64,000 bases of DNA from a virus: positions 1-64,000 of IMG/VR virus record IMGVR_UViG_3300022188_000229. The stretch is one strand, 5' to 3'. The notes under the pieces were generated by a model. It did not search any database and had not been told where the DNA came from. It was given only the letters and a program-made list of their open reading frames with translations. A program made the position numbers and the translations under genes. Positions 63,945 through 64,000 of the stretch are shown one piece after another. The first letter of the stretch is position 1, and each line of letters begins with the position of its first letter.

Positions 63945-64000
63945 ATGATAGAAATAACAAAAGATGCAATTAAAAATATACTGGAGTATTTTAATGGTAA
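63945..64000 (+). CDS. Partial gene, possibly A-type Fe-S carrier (IscA/HesB-like)
   Basis: Starts ATG 63945 behind AAGGAGAATTATT; only 18 residues lie inside the window (MIEITKDAIKNILEYFNG). The opening 'IEITKDA..NI' resembles IscA/ErpA-type proteins, but too little is visible to be sure. Confidence 0.3.
   Translation, partial: MIEITKDAIKNILEYFNG

Noticed and set aside
1-64000. CRISPR array
   Set aside because: No regularly spaced direct repeats of 25-40 bases with unique spacers were found; the only multi-copy element is the palindrome at 15378-16317.

Overview
This window is one contiguous stretch of a tailed double-stranded DNA bacteriophage (Caudoviricetes-type) genome with a large gene set. 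It is AT-rich, densely packed with start/stop overlaps, and almost entirely coded on the + strand. It carries a bacterial-style replisome (sliding clamp, clamp loader, family A polymerase, DnaB-type helicase, primase, SSB, RecA), nucleotide metabolism genes and virion-type proteins (beta-helix, SPRY, discoidin and Ig-like modules). The host cannot be named from the sequence. A B12-type ribonucleotide reductase, a lipoprotein and a multi-PAS sensor suggest a free-living, probably Gram-negative bacterium. Stops are standard (TAA, TAG and TGA are all used).

Layout. 1-4562: three virion proteins, two of them paralogous beta-helix proteins. 4563-14071: replication and recombination block behind a strong promoter (clamp, RecA, helicase, primase, SSB, RuvC-like resolvase, Fe-S PD-(D/E)XK nuclease). 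14025-29263: a 15-kb glycan cassette with glycosyltransferases of several families, methyltransferase-like proteins, a sulfotransferase, a UDP-GlcNAc 2-epimerase, a 4,6-dehydratase, an RmlD-like reductase and a KdsC-like HAD protein. This cassette is interrupted at 15334-16331 by a small island with three copies of a palindromic structured element and the only two minus-strand genes I accept. 29330-36545: clamp loader, polymerase, dUTPase and an intein-containing ribonucleotide reductase. 36550-43697: small zinc-ribbon proteins, a lipoprotein, RNase HII, a radical SAM protein, a nucleotidyltransferase, a WGR-domain ligase and a dCMP deaminase. 43774-49775: a possible signalling block (coiled-coil membrane protein, multi-PAS protein, Hsp20, metallopeptidase-like protein, receiver domain). 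49776-55395: structural proteins with two structured non-coding stretches, an HNH endonuclease and a uracil-DNA glycosylase. 55415-64000: YqeY-like, HhH glycosylase, ParB/DGQHR-like, T5orf172, Rad52-like annealing protein, ClpA-like AAA+, a PgpH-type HD hydrolase and a membrane-anchored Holliday-junction-resolvase-like nuclease.

How it works together. At least nine promoters share CTTGACAA, a 16-17 nt spacer and TATATT. They head the replication, nucleotide and repair operons, so these are probably read early by host RNA polymerase. The phage supplies its own replication machine and dNTP pool. The glycan cassette contains the three enzyme classes known to make UDP-L-FucNAc- or UDP-L-QuiNAc-type sugars, plus transferases and a sulfotransferase, so it may build a decorated glycan on virion or host surface. 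The most unusual parts are this sulfated-glycan cassette, the PAS/receiver/Hsp20 block without a kinase, the covarying palindromic element, and the c-di-AMP-phosphodiesterase-like HD protein.
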